From positions 124,001-188,000 of the forward strand of contig CAVUEG010000005.1 in the NCBI GenBank assembly GCA_963740525.1: a DNA stretch of 64,000 nt. The letters run 5' to 3'. The stretch comes from CAVUEG01 sp963740525 (GTDB lineage Bacteria > Actinomycetota > Actinomycetes > Propionibacteriales > Nocardioidaceae). A program made the position numbers and the translations under genes. The notes under the pieces are model-generated. The model was not told the DNA's origin, searched no databases, and saw nothing but the letters and a program-made list of their open reading frames with translations. Positions 8,556 to 16,728 of the stretch are shown here, one piece after another; the first letter of the stretch is position 1; each line of letters begins with the position of its first letter.

Positions 8556-8960
8556 TCAGGCGCAGATGTCCTGCATCGCCTCCGCCAGCCTCGTGCCTAG
8601 GACTTCGTGGGCGAATGTTGGGAACTCCTCAGGCCGGAACCAACAGATGTCGTCATGTTCATCGGGAGCGATGTTCGTCGGCGTTCCCTGCCACTCGCCG
8701 ACAAGCCACGCGCTGAGGCGTACGGATTCCCCTCCGCTTCCTGCGTCCAGCTCGCACAGTCGGATCGCCGAGCCTGTTGCTATCTGCACGCCTAGTTCCT
8801 CGTGCATCTCCCTCGTGAGCGCTGCCAGCTCTGTCTCGCCTGTCTCGATGTGTCCACCGGGCAGATCCCACACACCCGGGTACGCGCGGCGGTTCGGACT
8901 CCGGTGGACGAGTAGGACTCGACCTTCGCGAACCAGCGCCGCGACAACGACCTCGTGCAT
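8556..8960 (-). CDS. NUDIX hydrolase
   Basis: A 134-residue NUDIX-fold pyrophosphohydrolase. The complete Nudix box is visible: G-x5-E-x7-REMHEELGV, beginning at GGHIETGETE, with the RE..EE metal ligands intact. The VLLVHRSPNRRAYPGVWDLPGG lead-in suggests an MutT-like nucleotide or sugar-nucleotide hydrolase, but specificity is open. ATG 8960 is chosen since MHEVVVAALV is a typical family start and TCTAAT lies 7 bases ahead, compatible with a leaderless message; GTG 8984 would add eight residues. Confidence 0.85.
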   Translation of the reverse strand: MHEVVVAALVREGRVLLVHRSPNRRAYPGVWDLPGGHIETGETELAALTREMHEELGVQIATGSAIRLCELDAGSGGESVRLSAWLVGEWQGTPTNIAPDEHDDICWFRPEEFPTFAHEVLGTRLAEAMQDICA

Positions 8961-9030
8961 GGGGTGGATTAGAGCATGGCCCACAGACCAGGCAGACGCC
9001 CGGAGCTGCCGCTGTCGGCGTGCCCACGGG

Positions 9031-9345
9031 TCATTCGAGAAGGGGTAGCTCGAGGTCGTAGGCCAAGACCACGGCCCGCGCGAGTTGAGCCTCTTGGTCG
9101 GCGCTGAGGTACCCGACGGTGCGGCCGAGCAGGTTCACCGGGACGGTGATGATGTTGTCGAGGGCGACCACGCAGTCGTGATCCAGCCCGTTGTCGGGTC
9201 CGACCAGGACCTCGCTGGACAAGCCCTTGATGGTGGTGGTGATGGGAGCGACGGTCACCTTCGTCATCGCGGTCCGCGCCGCCTCGCGGGTCAAGACCAG
9301 TGCCGGCCGGGTCTTGTCGAGACGCACCAGGCAGATCTCGCGCAC
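9031..9345 (-). CDS. mazF: MazF/PemK-family toxin (endoribonuclease)
   Basis: A 104-residue protein with the MazF/PemK fold pattern: REICLVRLDKTRPALVLTRE at the N-terminus (the RP-x-L-V-L strand), then KVTVAPITTTIKGLSSEV and a VVALDNIITVPVNLLGRTVGYLS region. Members usually cleave mRNA at short sequences and are inhibited by a cognate antitoxin. The gene starts at GTG only three bases after the antitoxin stop, on the same strand, so antitoxin and toxin form one operon. The cleavage sequence cannot be predicted. Confidence 0.85.
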   Translation of the reverse strand: MREICLVRLDKTRPALVLTREAARTAMTKVTVAPITTTIKGLSSEVLVGPDNGLDHDCVVALDNIITVPVNLLGRTVGYLSADQEAQLARAVVLAYDLELPLLE

Positions 9346-9348
9346 CGA

Positions 9349-9582
9349 TCAGTCCTCGACCTCGAGGTGGGTGCTGCTCCACTGCACCAGATCGTCCAGG
9401 TCGTCGGCGGGGCCGTGCTCACCCAGGACCTGGGCGTCCTGCTCGGCAGCCTGTCGACGCATCTCACGTTCCACCGCCACCGCGACGAGCGCGGCCCGGC
9501 TGGGAGCCTTGCCGGTGGCCACGGTGCGGTCCAGGAAGGCCACCATCTCGTCGGGGAGGCGAACAGCGATCTGAGTGCTCAT
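9349..9582 (-). CDS. ribbon-helix-helix antitoxin of the MazF pair
   Basis: A 77-residue protein. Residues 1-45 (MSTQIAVRLPDEMVAFLDR...) fit a ribbon-helix-helix DNA-binding domain; the acidic second half, ending DDLDDLVQWSSTHLEVED, is the expected toxin-neutralising tail. ATG 9582 is preferred over the upstream in-frame ATG because TACGAT lies 7 bases ahead, typical of leaderless messages, and because the RHH strand then begins at residue 3. A perfect palindrome just upstream is a natural autoregulatory operator. Confidence 0.8.
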   Translation of the reverse strand: MSTQIAVRLPDEMVAFLDRTVATGKAPSRAALVAVAVEREMRRQAAEQDAQVLGEHGPADDLDDLVQWSSTHLEVED

Positions 9583-9589
9583 GCCACCG

Positions 9590-9622
9590 ATCGTACCCCG
9601 ATGCATCCCACTTTGGGATGCA
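9590..9622 (-). promoter_or_regulatory. promoter and operator of the toxin-antitoxin operon
   Basis: On the minus strand TACGAT (9590-9595) is a -10 box 7 bases before the antitoxin ATG. Immediately upstream lies a perfect inverted repeat, TGCATCCCA-AAG-TGGGATGCA (9602-9622), covering the place of the -35 region. This is the standard arrangement for RHH-antitoxin self-repression. Confidence 0.6.
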
Positions 9623-9652
9623 GACCTTCATGCCGCTACCGCTCCCCACAAC

Positions 9653-10408
9653 TCAGGCGGACTCGCACACGCACAGTTGAAGGGGCGACTCGCCGGTGAA
9701 CGGTCCCCCGGACCAGTCGCCGAAGCGCCCGACAAGCCGCAGGCCGCCGAGCGAGATCAGCAGCGGCAGCTCCTGCGGGAAGATGCTCCTGATCGCGAGT
9801 GGCGCGACGACGAGGTCGGGCTCGGAGTCGGTCCAGAGGTGCCACATCCCGCGCGTCACCTGCGTCGTCGCGTCGTAGGTCTCCGCGACGTCGACCCTCA
9901 CCCGACCGTGCTCCGGATCGGTGAACGACAACGACTGCCTCGTCCGCCGGACGCCATCGGCCTCGGCCAGCACTTTCACGCTCGGGTTGAACACGTCGAA
10001 GATGAACCGCGCTCCGGGTGCCAGGTGGCGGCGTACCGACCTGAAGCAGCTCACCAGATCGTCGATCTCGTGCAGATGCAACAGGGAGTTGGCGGTGATG
10101 AACACGAAGTCGAACGTGCGGTCCAGATCGAACGCCGTCATGTCGCCCTCCACCCACTCCACAGCCACGCCGCACTCGTCCGCCTTGCGACGAGCTTCGG
10201 CGAGCATGTAGGGCGAGAGATCCAACCCGACGCACGAGTTCCCGTCGGATGCCAGGGGGATCAGCTTGTTCCCAGTGCCGCAGCCGAGCTCGAGTATCCG
10301 ACCACCCGTCCGACCGGCTTCGGCACGGTAATAGTCGACCGACGGGCCGCCGCCGGGAAACATCAGGTCGTACAGCCTGGCATGCGAGTAGAACGCTTCA
10401 TCCACCAT
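9653..10408 (-). CDS. class I SAM-dependent methyltransferase
   Basis: A 251-residue protein. Motif I, ILELGCGTGNKLIPLA, is near residue 38, followed by VGLDLSPYMLAEAR, the acidic GDMTAFDL segment and ITANSLLHLHEIDDL, all in the usual order of a Rossmann-fold methyltransferase. A C-terminal beta-rich domain carries MWHLWTDSEPDLVVAPL. Start ATG 10408 has AGGGAG 11 bases upstream. It stands alone between the toxin-antitoxin pair and the ABC exporter. The substrate is unknown; small-molecule methylation is most likely. Confidence 0.8.
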   Translation of the reverse strand: MVDEAFYSHARLYDLMFPGGGPSVDYYRAEAGRTGGRILELGCGTGNKLIPLASDGNSCVGLDLSPYMLAEARRKADECGVAVEWVEGDMTAFDLDRTFDFVFITANSLLHLHEIDDLVSCFRSVRRHLAPGARFIFDVFNPSVKVLAEADGVRRTRQSLSFTDPEHGRVRVDVAETYDATTQVTRGMWHLWTDSEPDLVVAPLAIRSIFPQELPLLISLGGLRLVGRFGDWSGGPFTGESPLQLCVCESA

Positions 10409-10475
10409 GACGCGTGCTCCCTGTTCGATTGATCAGAGGACTGGTGTTGCCTGATGAAAGGGCACGTCCGAATGT

Positions 10476-11264
10476 TCAGCCCCGGGTGATCCTCCGGTAG
10501 CGGGCCAGTGCCAAGGGCGCGAACACCGCCACCAACGCTGCGCAGAAGAGCAGGCTGGCCGGGATCGGGTGCACCAAGGGCCAGCGGGTCGACGTCTCGA
10601 GCGAGGGGTTCGTGTTCCCCAGGAGGTGGCGTACGGCGGCAGTCACGGCGCTGATCGGGTTCCACTCCGCCAGCAGCTGGATGAAGGCCGGCATGCCTGC
10701 GGTCGGCACGAAGGTGTTGGCGATGAAGGTGATCGGGAAGAGCACCACGAAGCCGATGCCCATCACGGCCTCCGGCTCGTTGACGATGCAGCCGAGGAGC
10801 ACTCCGAGCCAGGTCATGCTGAAGGCGAACAGCAACATCAGCACGATCGCGAAGAAGACGCCCAGCACCGACCCGTGCGGTCGCCAGCCGATCACCAGCC
10901 CGGTGGTGATCAGGATCAGCAGGGTCAGGCACGTCACCAGCATGTCGGAGGTGACGCGTCCGACGAGCAGCGCCGACCGTGCCGCAGGGAGCACCAGGAG
11001 CCGCTCCACGAAGCCGGACTTGCGGTCGTTGGCGAGCCCGAGCGCGGTGCCGAACCCGGTGAACGCCAAGGTCTGCACGAAGATGCCGGGCATCAGGAAG
11101 TCGCGGTAACCGCCCTCGACCGGGATCGCTCCGCCGAAGACGTAGACGAACAGCACCGTGAACATGATCGGCTGCACGGTCGCGTCTAGCAGCCGCTCCG
11201 GGTTGCGCCGGATGTGCCAGAGGCTGCGTTCCGCGAGGGCCCAGCCGTCTCCCACGACGCTCAC
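10476..11264 (-). CDS. ABC-2 type permease (DrrB-like)
   Basis: A 262-residue membrane protein with about six hydrophobic segments and the ABC-2 pattern: an N-terminal RSLWHIRRNPERLLDATVQP segment, then VLFVYVFGGAI, a long central loop with GFGTALGLANDRKSGFVERL, and a C-terminal EWNPISAVTAAVRHLLG segment. These are features of daunorubicin-resistance-type exporters. GTG 11264 overlaps the ATPase stop (GTGA), so the two are coupled. Together they form an exporter for a lipid, glycan or drug, possibly serving the adjacent LicD-MT product. Confidence 0.85.
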   Translation of the reverse strand: MSVVGDGWALAERSLWHIRRNPERLLDATVQPIMFTVLFVYVFGGAIPVEGGYRDFLMPGIFVQTLAFTGFGTALGLANDRKSGFVERLLVLPAARSALLVGRVTSDMLVTCLTLLILITTGLVIGWRPHGSVLGVFFAIVLMLLFAFSMTWLGVLLGCIVNEPEAVMGIGFVVLFPITFIANTFVPTAGMPAFIQLLAEWNPISAVTAAVRHLLGNTNPSLETSTRWPLVHPIPASLLFCAALVAVFAPLALARYRRITRG

Positions 11265-12241
11265 AGGGTCACCTCCTCGGGGGTGGTCTCGACCTCGGCA
11301 TGGTGCCCGGTCAGCTGGAGGAAGACGTCGTCCAGGGTCGGACGGTGCAGACCCAGGTCGTCGACCTCGATGCCCTGGTCGTGCAAGGCCGTGGCCACCA
11401 GGCCGAGCACCTCGAGCCCGGAGGCCGCCGAGGTCACCCGGCGCAGCTCGGGCTCGACCAGAGGCTCTGCTCCGGACACCCGGGCCAGGGTCTGCGCGGC
11501 CGCAGCCAGGTCGTCCCTGGAGGCGGTCACCACCGCGACCCGCTCTCCGCCGACCTGGCGCTTGAGCTCGCTCGCGGTGCCCTTGGCGATCACGCTGCCG
11601 TGGTCGATGACGGTGATCTGGTCGGCGAGCCGGTCCGCCTCCTCGAGGTACTGCGTGGTGAGCAGCAGCGTCGCGCCGTCCTTGACCAGCTCCACCAGCA
11701 CGTCCCAGAGGTCCGTCCGGCTGCGTGGGTCGAGGCCGGTCGTCGGCTCGTCGAGCACCAGAAGCTCGGGCTTCGCGACGAGTGCCGCGGCCAGGTCGAG
11801 GCGGCGCCTCATGCCGCCGGAGAACTCCTTGGCCGGCTTGTCGGCCGCCTCGCTCAGGTCGAACTGCTCGAGCAGCTCCGCTGCCCGGCTCCGGCACAGA
11901 CCCCGGTCGAGGTGGTACAGCCGCCCGACCAGCTCGAGGTTCTGCCGGCCGGTGAGGATCTCGTCGACCGTGGCGGCCTGCCCGGCCAGCCCGATCTTGC
12001 GCCGTACGGCGTCGGGCTCACGGGCGACGTCGTGGCCGACCACCATCGCCTCGCCCGCATCGGCACGCAGCAGGGTCGTCAGAATCCGCACCGCCGTGGT
12101 CTTGCCCGCGCCGTTGGGGCCGAGGACACCCAGCACGGTGCCCCGGGGGATGTCGAGGTCGACCCCGCGCAGGGCGTGAGTGCTGCCGAAGCTCTTGGTC
12201 AGGCCGCGGGCGCGGACGGCGAGGTCGCTGTGCTCGGTCAC
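11261..12241 (-). CDS. ABC transporter ATP-binding protein (DrrA-like)
   Basis: A 326-residue cytoplasmic ATPase. Walker A is GPNGAGKTT, the signature is FSGGMRRRLDLAAAL, and Walker B is LLVLDEPTTGLD. The extended C-terminal region after residue 230 (LEVLGLVATALHDQGIEVDDLGL...TLDDVFLQLTGH) is the DrrA-type tail. It begins at GTG 16 bases after the small coiled-coil gene and is coupled to the permease downstream, so the four genes from 14075 down to 10476 may be one transcript. Confidence 0.9.
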   Translation of the reverse strand: MTEHSDLAVRARGLTKSFGSTHALRGVDLDIPRGTVLGVLGPNGAGKTTAVRILTTLLRADAGEAMVVGHDVAREPDAVRRKIGLAGQAATVDEILTGRQNLELVGRLYHLDRGLCRSRAAELLEQFDLSEAADKPAKEFSGGMRRRLDLAAALVAKPELLVLDEPTTGLDPRSRTDLWDVLVELVKDGATLLLTTQYLEEADRLADQITVIDHGSVIAKGTASELKRQVGGERVAVVTASRDDLAAAAQTLARVSGAEPLVEPELRRVTSAASGLEVLGLVATALHDQGIEVDDLGLHRPTLDDVFLQLTGHHAEVETTPEEVTL

Positions 12242-12257
12242 GCGGTCAGTCCCGTGC

Positions 12258-12506
12258 TCAGAGCGTGTCGTCGAGGCGCTTGAGAGCGGCCTGGAGGCGC
12301 TTGTCGTCCCGGTCGACCGCGGGAACGAGCAGCTCGACCACCACGTCGAGCACCTCCGACAGCCGCTGGTTGAGCCGGCGGTTCTCCTGCACGGCCTCCT
12401 CGAGGGCGGTCACCCGCTTGGCGAGGCCGCCCTTGCCGCCACCACCGCCCGGTCCGCCCTTGGCGGTGGCCTGCGGGGTGGCTTCGGTCTTCTTGCTCAG
12501 CTTCAT
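12258..12506 (-). CDS. small coiled-coil protein, second copy
   Basis: An 82-residue protein starting within the stop of the second LicD-MT fusion (ATGA overlap). A Lys/Thr-rich start and a glycine-rich stretch (residues 18-28) lead into a heptad coiled coil, residues about 30-75. It is related over about 50 residues to the product of 3369-3629 and occupies the same place relative to a fusion gene. A conserved interaction with the fusion enzyme is the simplest explanation. Confidence 0.65.
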   Translation of the reverse strand: MKLSKKTEATPQATAKGGPGGGGGKGGLAKRVTALEEAVQENRRLNQRLSEVLDVVVELLVPAVDRDDKRLQAALKRLDDTL

Positions 12507-14075
12507 CGCTGGTCCCATCTCACGGTCAGTCGGCAGATGTGCGGGTTCTCCTGGCCGAGCGGCGCCAGGTTGCGGCCGGTCACCTTCTCCTCGACGATGC
12601 CGCCGAGGCTCTCGATCTCGGCGATCACGGCGGCCGGGTCGAGGAAGGTGCGCTGGTGCCGGCCGAAGAAGGTCTTCTCGTTGCGGCTCTTGCGGGTGCG
12701 GAACTCCAGGAACGTGCGCCCACCCCGCCGCTGGGTCATCGAGCAGAACCGCCACAGACCCTCGCGGCCGTTCGGCCCGAGGGCGTCGAGCACCCCGCGG
12801 GCGTAGATGTGCCGGGTCGTCTTGCGGTGCGCGAGCTTGGCGCCGTACCCCAGGACGTTGGCGTGCGACTCGAAGTTGACCACGCCGAACTTGAGGGAGA
12901 CTCCCGCGTCCTCGGCCGCCTTCTTGGCGTAGGCCCGGGCGTTGCTGGAGTAGTCGAGGGCGGTGACCTTGTGTCCCTGGCGGGCGAACCAGATCGCGTC
13001 GCGTCCGGTCCCGCAGCCGACGTCGAGGATCCGGGAACCCGGGTCGACCTGCTCCTCGACCCAGGCCGCGAACAACGACGGCTCGCTGGGCACCTTGTCG
13101 GCATCCGGCGCGCCGTAGAACTTCTGCCAGTGGAAGAGCTGGCGGCGGCTGCCCCGCCACCAGGCGCCCATCATCTTGGCGTGCTCCGGGGGGTGGTCGA
13201 AATGGAACGCCGGGTCTGGCACCCGCCACGTCGGGCCGTAGGTGAACGCCAGGAAGCGCTCGGGATCACGCGGCGCAGGCAGCTCGATGCCCTCGAGCGT
13301 CACCGTGCTGAACGGCACGATCGCGTCCCGGTCCAGCGTGCCGCGCAGCGACGCCATGATGTGGAAGTGGTCGCCGATGTGGAACGACCCGAAGACGTCG
13401 ATCCCGGCCCGCTTGCCGTTCGGCAGCGGCACCCAGACCTTGAAGTTGGCCGAGGACATCCGGATGATCTGCCAGCCGAGCGAGCGCATCTTCAGCTCGG
13501 CCTCCTTGCACTCGCGGATGATGTCGAAGGGGTGGTCGTACTTGCTCAGGAAGGCCACGTCCGAGTCGGAGTCGTGGCCGATCATCTTGCCGTCGCGGAC
13601 GGCGCCGAGCAGGCAGCCGTAGGCCAGGTAGGCATCGAGGCCACACTCGTTGGTGAGGTCGTCGAGCACCTTCTTGGTGGCCTCCACCAGGTGGAGTCGA
13701 GACTCGTCGTCGATCCGACCGAAGGTGCGCTGGAGGCGACCACCCTTGTCTACCGCGAGCGGGTTGCCATCGTCGTCCGTCAGCACCAGCGGGTCCGTCG
13801 ACGTACCGAAGCGCACCTCGTCGGCGAAAAGCACCTCGCCACCGGCGTGGGGGACCAGGGTGACGTCCGTGACGCCGTCCAGCCGGTGGGCGAGCGCGGG
13901 GGGCCAGGTGACCAGGAGCGTGCCACCGTCGGGCGCGCCATCGCGGGCCGGGTTGAACGACCAGATCCGCTCTGGGCCGAAGCGCACGTCGATCGGCTCC
14001 GAACGGGACTGCAGGTCGGTGGGGAGGTGAATCCCCGTGTCGTCGACCCTGATGCTTCCCGACACGTGCTCTCCG
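12503..14075 (-). CDS. LicD-like / methyltransferase fusion, second copy
   Basis: A 523-residue paralogue of 1774-3372 with the same three-part order. The LicD-like part shows YGCLLGAVRDGKMIGHDSDSD; the methyltransferase part shows ILDVGCGTGRDAIWFARQG with TALDYSSNARAYAKKAAED after it. GTG 14075 is chosen because GGAGAG stands four bases ahead; the frame stays open upstream, but that extension is Arg/Gly/Pro-rich, overlaps the divergent DUF2332 gene and is not credible. It is divergent from DUF2332 and first in an operon with a coiled-coil partner and a DrrAB-type exporter. Confidence 0.75.
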
Positions 14076-14137
14076 ATCTCGCTCGGCGGTCGCGTCCGGC
14101 GTCGGACCGCGAGGAGGCTACGGTAACCGGCCCCGGC

Positions 14138-14143
14138 TACGGT
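14138..14143 (+). promoter_or_regulatory. leaderless-type -10 box for the DUF2332 gene
   Basis: TACGGT followed by exactly six bases and ATG 14150. The same TANNNT-N6/7-start arrangement recurs at many genes in this window. A second TACGGT copy lies 20 bases upstream. Confidence 0.55.
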
Positions 14144-14149
14144 GCCGCC

Positions 14150-15202
14150 ATGCGCGTGGTGGATTCGTTCGAGACCCAGGCCTCGGCCTGCGCCCATCTC
14201 GGCTCCCCGATGTACGCCGACCTGGTCGCCGCGTGCGCTGAGGACTTCACGGACGGTGGGCCGGTGGCCGAGGTCCTGGCCGGCCACGAGGACGACCCCG
14301 GGCCGTCCGCGCTGGCGCTGCGGCTGATGGGCAGCGTGCACCGCCTGGTGCTGGAGCGCCGGGCAGGGGAGCTCGCGACGTACTACCCCAGCGTCGGTGG
14401 CACCTACGAGCGGGACGGCTGCTGGGCGGCCTTCCGAGCGTTGCTGGCCGAGGACCCGGAGGCGGTGCGCGAGTGGCTGGACCGACCACCGCAGACCAAC
14501 GAGGTCGGCCGCGCCGCGGCGCTGTACGGCGGACTGCTGCACGTGCCGACCCTGCACCGGTTGCCTGTGCGCCTCTTCGAGATCGGCTCCAGCGGCGGGC
14601 TGAACCTCAACGCGGACCGGTACGCCTACCTCGACGAGGACGGTCGACGGTTCGGCGTGCAGGGAGCGGGCCAGGACGTCATGGTGCTGGACCCCGCCTG
14701 GCGCGGGACCCCCGTCGAGCCGTGGCCGAGGCTGGAGTTCGTGCAGCGGACCGGCAGTGACGTGCGGCCGGTCGACGCAGCCTCGACCGAGGGCAGGCTG
14801 GTGCTCACGGCCTACGTCTGGCCGGACCAGGTGGCCCGGCACGAGCGGCTCCGGGGAGCGCTCGCCCTGGCCGCGTCGCGGCCCCTCGACGTACGCAGGC
14901 AGCCCGCCCGCGACCTGGTGGGCGGCATCGAGCTCGCGGAGGGGCACTTGACCGTGCTGTGGCACTCCGTGATGTGGCAGTACCTCGACCGCGCCGAGCA
15001 GGACGACGTGTCCGCCTCCATCGAGCGGCTGGGGGCCAGTGCCACGGACGACGCACCGTTCGCCCACCTGTTCCTCGAGCCGTGGCGCCGGACTCCGGAG
15101 TCCGGCCACGAGTTCCTCGTCGAGCTGCGGGTCTGGCCGTCGGGGGAGCGTCGGATCCTGGGCACCGGGGTGGGCCACGGGCTGCCCTGCACGTGGGAAT
15201 GA
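14150..15202 (+). CDS. DUF2332-family protein
   Basis: A 350-residue protein matching the actinobacterial DUF2332 family by its conserved blocks: an N-terminal FETQASACAHLGSPMYADLV, the central PQTNEVGRAAALYGGLL, LFEIGSSGGLNLNADRY (which resembles a degenerate SAM-binding loop) and VLWHSVMWQYLDRAEQ. The family has no established function; a methyltransferase-like fold is sometimes suspected. It appears to be leaderless, from TACGGT six bases ahead of ATG. It is divergent from the second LicD-MT gene. Confidence 0.85.
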   Translation: MRVVDSFETQASACAHLGSPMYADLVAACAEDFTDGGPVAEVLAGHEDDPGPSALALRLMGSVHRLVLERRAGELATYYPSVGGTYERDGCWAAFRALLAEDPEAVREWLDRPPQTNEVGRAAALYGGLLHVPTLHRLPVRLFEIGSSGGLNLNADRYAYLDEDGRRFGVQGAGQDVMVLDPAWRGTPVEPWPRLEFVQRTGSDVRPVDAASTEGRLVLTAYVWPDQVARHERLRGALALAASRPLDVRRQPARDLVGGIELAEGHLTVLWHSVMWQYLDRAEQDDVSASIERLGASATDDAPFAHLFLEPWRRTPESGHEFLVELRVWPSGERRILGTGVGHGLPCTWE

Positions 15203-15279
15203 CGCGTCAGGGCACGAATGCGCTCGACCGCCGACCGGCCCCGTGGCAGGCTGGGCGGACCGCACCCCAGGAGGTCCAC

Positions 15280-15465
15280 ATGGCTGACGCCAGCTCATCG
15301 AACGACGACATCAAGGCCAAGATGCGGGAGGCACTGGACCGCAAGCAGGCTCACCTGCACCCCGACGACTCGGCGGACGCTAAGTCCAAGGCACACGGAC
15401 CCGAGGTCGCAGGAGGCAGTGGCCCGAAGATGCACCGACGCAAGGCCGGTGGCGGCGGGTCGTGA
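15280..15465 (+). CDS. DUF5302-family small protein
   Basis: A 61-residue hydrophilic protein with ATG behind an AGGAGG site. The core pattern, DDIKAKMREALDRKQAH...SKAHGPEV...KMHRRKAGGGGS, is that of DUF5302, a small actinobacterial family of unknown role. The N-terminal half should be helical and the C-terminal half disordered and basic. A strong hairpin follows six bases after the stop. Confidence 0.8.
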   Translation: MADASSSNDDIKAKMREALDRKQAHLHPDDSADAKSKAHGPEVAGGSGPKMHRRKAGGGGS

Positions 15466-15470
15466 GCAAT

Positions 15471-15486
15471 CCCACCTTCGGGTGGG
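15471..15486 (+). terminator. hairpin after the DUF5302 gene
   Basis: CCCACC-TTCG-GGTGGG is a perfect six-pair stem with a stable UUCG tetraloop, starting just after the stop codon. No T-tract follows, as is common for high-GC terminators. Confidence 0.55.
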
Positions 15487-15596
15487 CTGCCGCGGTGCCG
15501 AGGTTTTCGGCACGATGAACGCTGACGCGTTCGCGCACCAGCGAGCGCTGACCCAGCGGATCCCCTCATCCGGTCCACCAGCCCCAGGAGCGTCGC

Positions 15597-16127
15597 ATGC
15601 AGTTCGGTCGTAGTTACGAGGAGTTCGAGGTCGGGGCGACGTACAAGCACTGGCCCGGCAAGACCGTCACCGAGTACGACGACCACCTGTTCTGCCTGCT
15701 GACGATGAACCACCACCCGCTGCACCTCGACAGCAACTACGCCCAGGAGACCACTCAGTTCGCCAAGAACGTCGTGGTCGGCAACTACGTCTACTCGCTC
15801 CTGCTCGGGATGTCGGTCCCCGACATCTCCGGCAAGGCGATCGCCAACCTCGAGGTGGAGTCGCTGCGGCACGTCGCCCCGACGTTCCACGGCGACACGC
15901 TGTACGGCGAGACCACGGTCCTGGACAAGTGGGAGAGCAAGTCCAAGGACGACCGGGGTGTCGTGCACGTCGAGACCATCGGCTACAACCAGGACGGCAA
16001 GGTCGTGTGCCTCTTCCGCCGCAAGGTGATGGTGCCGAAGGACAGCTACCTCGAGCAGCGCGGTGGCGAGCAGCCCGGTCGACCGGTCCCGCAGCCGGAC
16101 AAGAACTGGCCCGCGAAGGCTGAATGA
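15597..16127 (+). CDS. MaoC-family dehydratase
   Basis: A 176-residue hot-dog-fold protein. The N-terminal GRSYEEFEVGATYKHWPGKTVTE, then DDHLFCLLTMNHHPLHLDSNYA, carries the family's hydratase motif region with the Asp/His pair near residues 37-50. Members hydrate enoyl-CoA or related acyl-CoA thioesters; the length and internal segment are like mesaconyl-CoA-hydratase-type MaoC proteins, but this is not certain. ATG 15597 has AGGAG upstream. It is followed after one base by the phosphatase gene. Confidence 0.8.
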   Translation: MQFGRSYEEFEVGATYKHWPGKTVTEYDDHLFCLLTMNHHPLHLDSNYAQETTQFAKNVVVGNYVYSLLLGMSVPDISGKAIANLEVESLRHVAPTFHGDTLYGETTVLDKWESKSKDDRGVVHVETIGYNQDGKVVCLFRRKVMVPKDSYLEQRGGEQPGRPVPQPDKNWPAKAE

Positions 16128-16128
16128 C

Positions 16129-16689
16129 ATGACCGTCGAGGTGTGGTTGGTCCGGCACGGCGAGACCGAGTGGAGCCGCGACCACCGCCACACCTCGCAC
16201 ACAGACCTCCCACTCACCGCCGTCGGTGAGGAGACCGCGCGTTCGCTCGCCGGGCGTCTGGCCGCGGTCGACTTCGACCTGGTCCTGACCAGCCCCCGTG
16301 AGCGTGCCCGGCGTACCGCCTCACTGGCGGGCTTCCCCGACGCCGAGGTCGACGAGGACCTCGTCGAGTGGGACTACGGCGAGTACGAAGGCATCACGAC
16401 CGTCGAGATCCGTCAGACGGTCCCGGGCTGGAGCACCTGGACCCATGTGTCACCGGGTGGCGAGACCGCCGCCGACGTGGCCGCCCGTCTGGACCGGGTG
16501 GTGGCTCGGCTCCGTGCCAAGGGAGGACGGATCCTCGTGTTCGGGCACGGGCACGCGTCCCGGGCCCTGGCGGTTCGCTGGCTGGACAAGCCCGTGGGTG
16601 ACGGGCAGCACCTGATCCTCGACACCGCCACCGTGTCGGTCCTCGGCTTCGACCGCGGGGTGCCGGTGATCGCTCGTTGGAACTCCTGA
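16129..16689 (+). CDS. histidine phosphatase (phosphoglycerate-mutase-like)
   Basis: A 186-residue phosphohydrolase. The catalytic RHG motif is in LVRHGETEWS near residue 8; the second His lies in ILVFGHGHASRALAVRWL, and the SPRERARRTASLAG segment provides the substrate Arg. It acts on a phosphomonoester by a phosphohistidine intermediate; the specific substrate is unknown. It begins one base after the MaoC stop, implying co-transcription. Confidence 0.85.
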   Translation: MTVEVWLVRHGETEWSRDHRHTSHTDLPLTAVGEETARSLAGRLAAVDFDLVLTSPRERARRTASLAGFPDAEVDEDLVEWDYGEYEGITTVEIRQTVPGWSTWTHVSPGGETAADVAARLDRVVARLRAKGGRILVFGHGHASRALAVRWLDKPVGDGQHLILDTATVSVLGFDRGVPVIARWNS

Positions 16690-16716
16690 CCCTGTCCCAA
16701 CCGGCCTCGCCCTCGC

Positions 16717-16722
16717 TACGGT
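16717..16722 (+). promoter_or_regulatory. leaderless-type -10 box for the gene at 16729
   Basis: TACGGT, then six bases, then GTG 16729. This spacing favours GTG 16729 over ATG 16735 as the start. Confidence 0.5.
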
Positions 16723-16728
16723 GTCGAG

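Noticed and set aside
9603..9621. Terminator hairpin
   Set aside because: It lies upstream of the antitoxin promoter, over the -35 position, so an operator is the better reading.
12503..15298. A 931-residue version of the second LicD-MT protein
   Set aside because: The extra N-terminal 400 residues are an out-of-frame reading of the divergent DUF2332 gene; GTG 14075 has a proper ribosome site.
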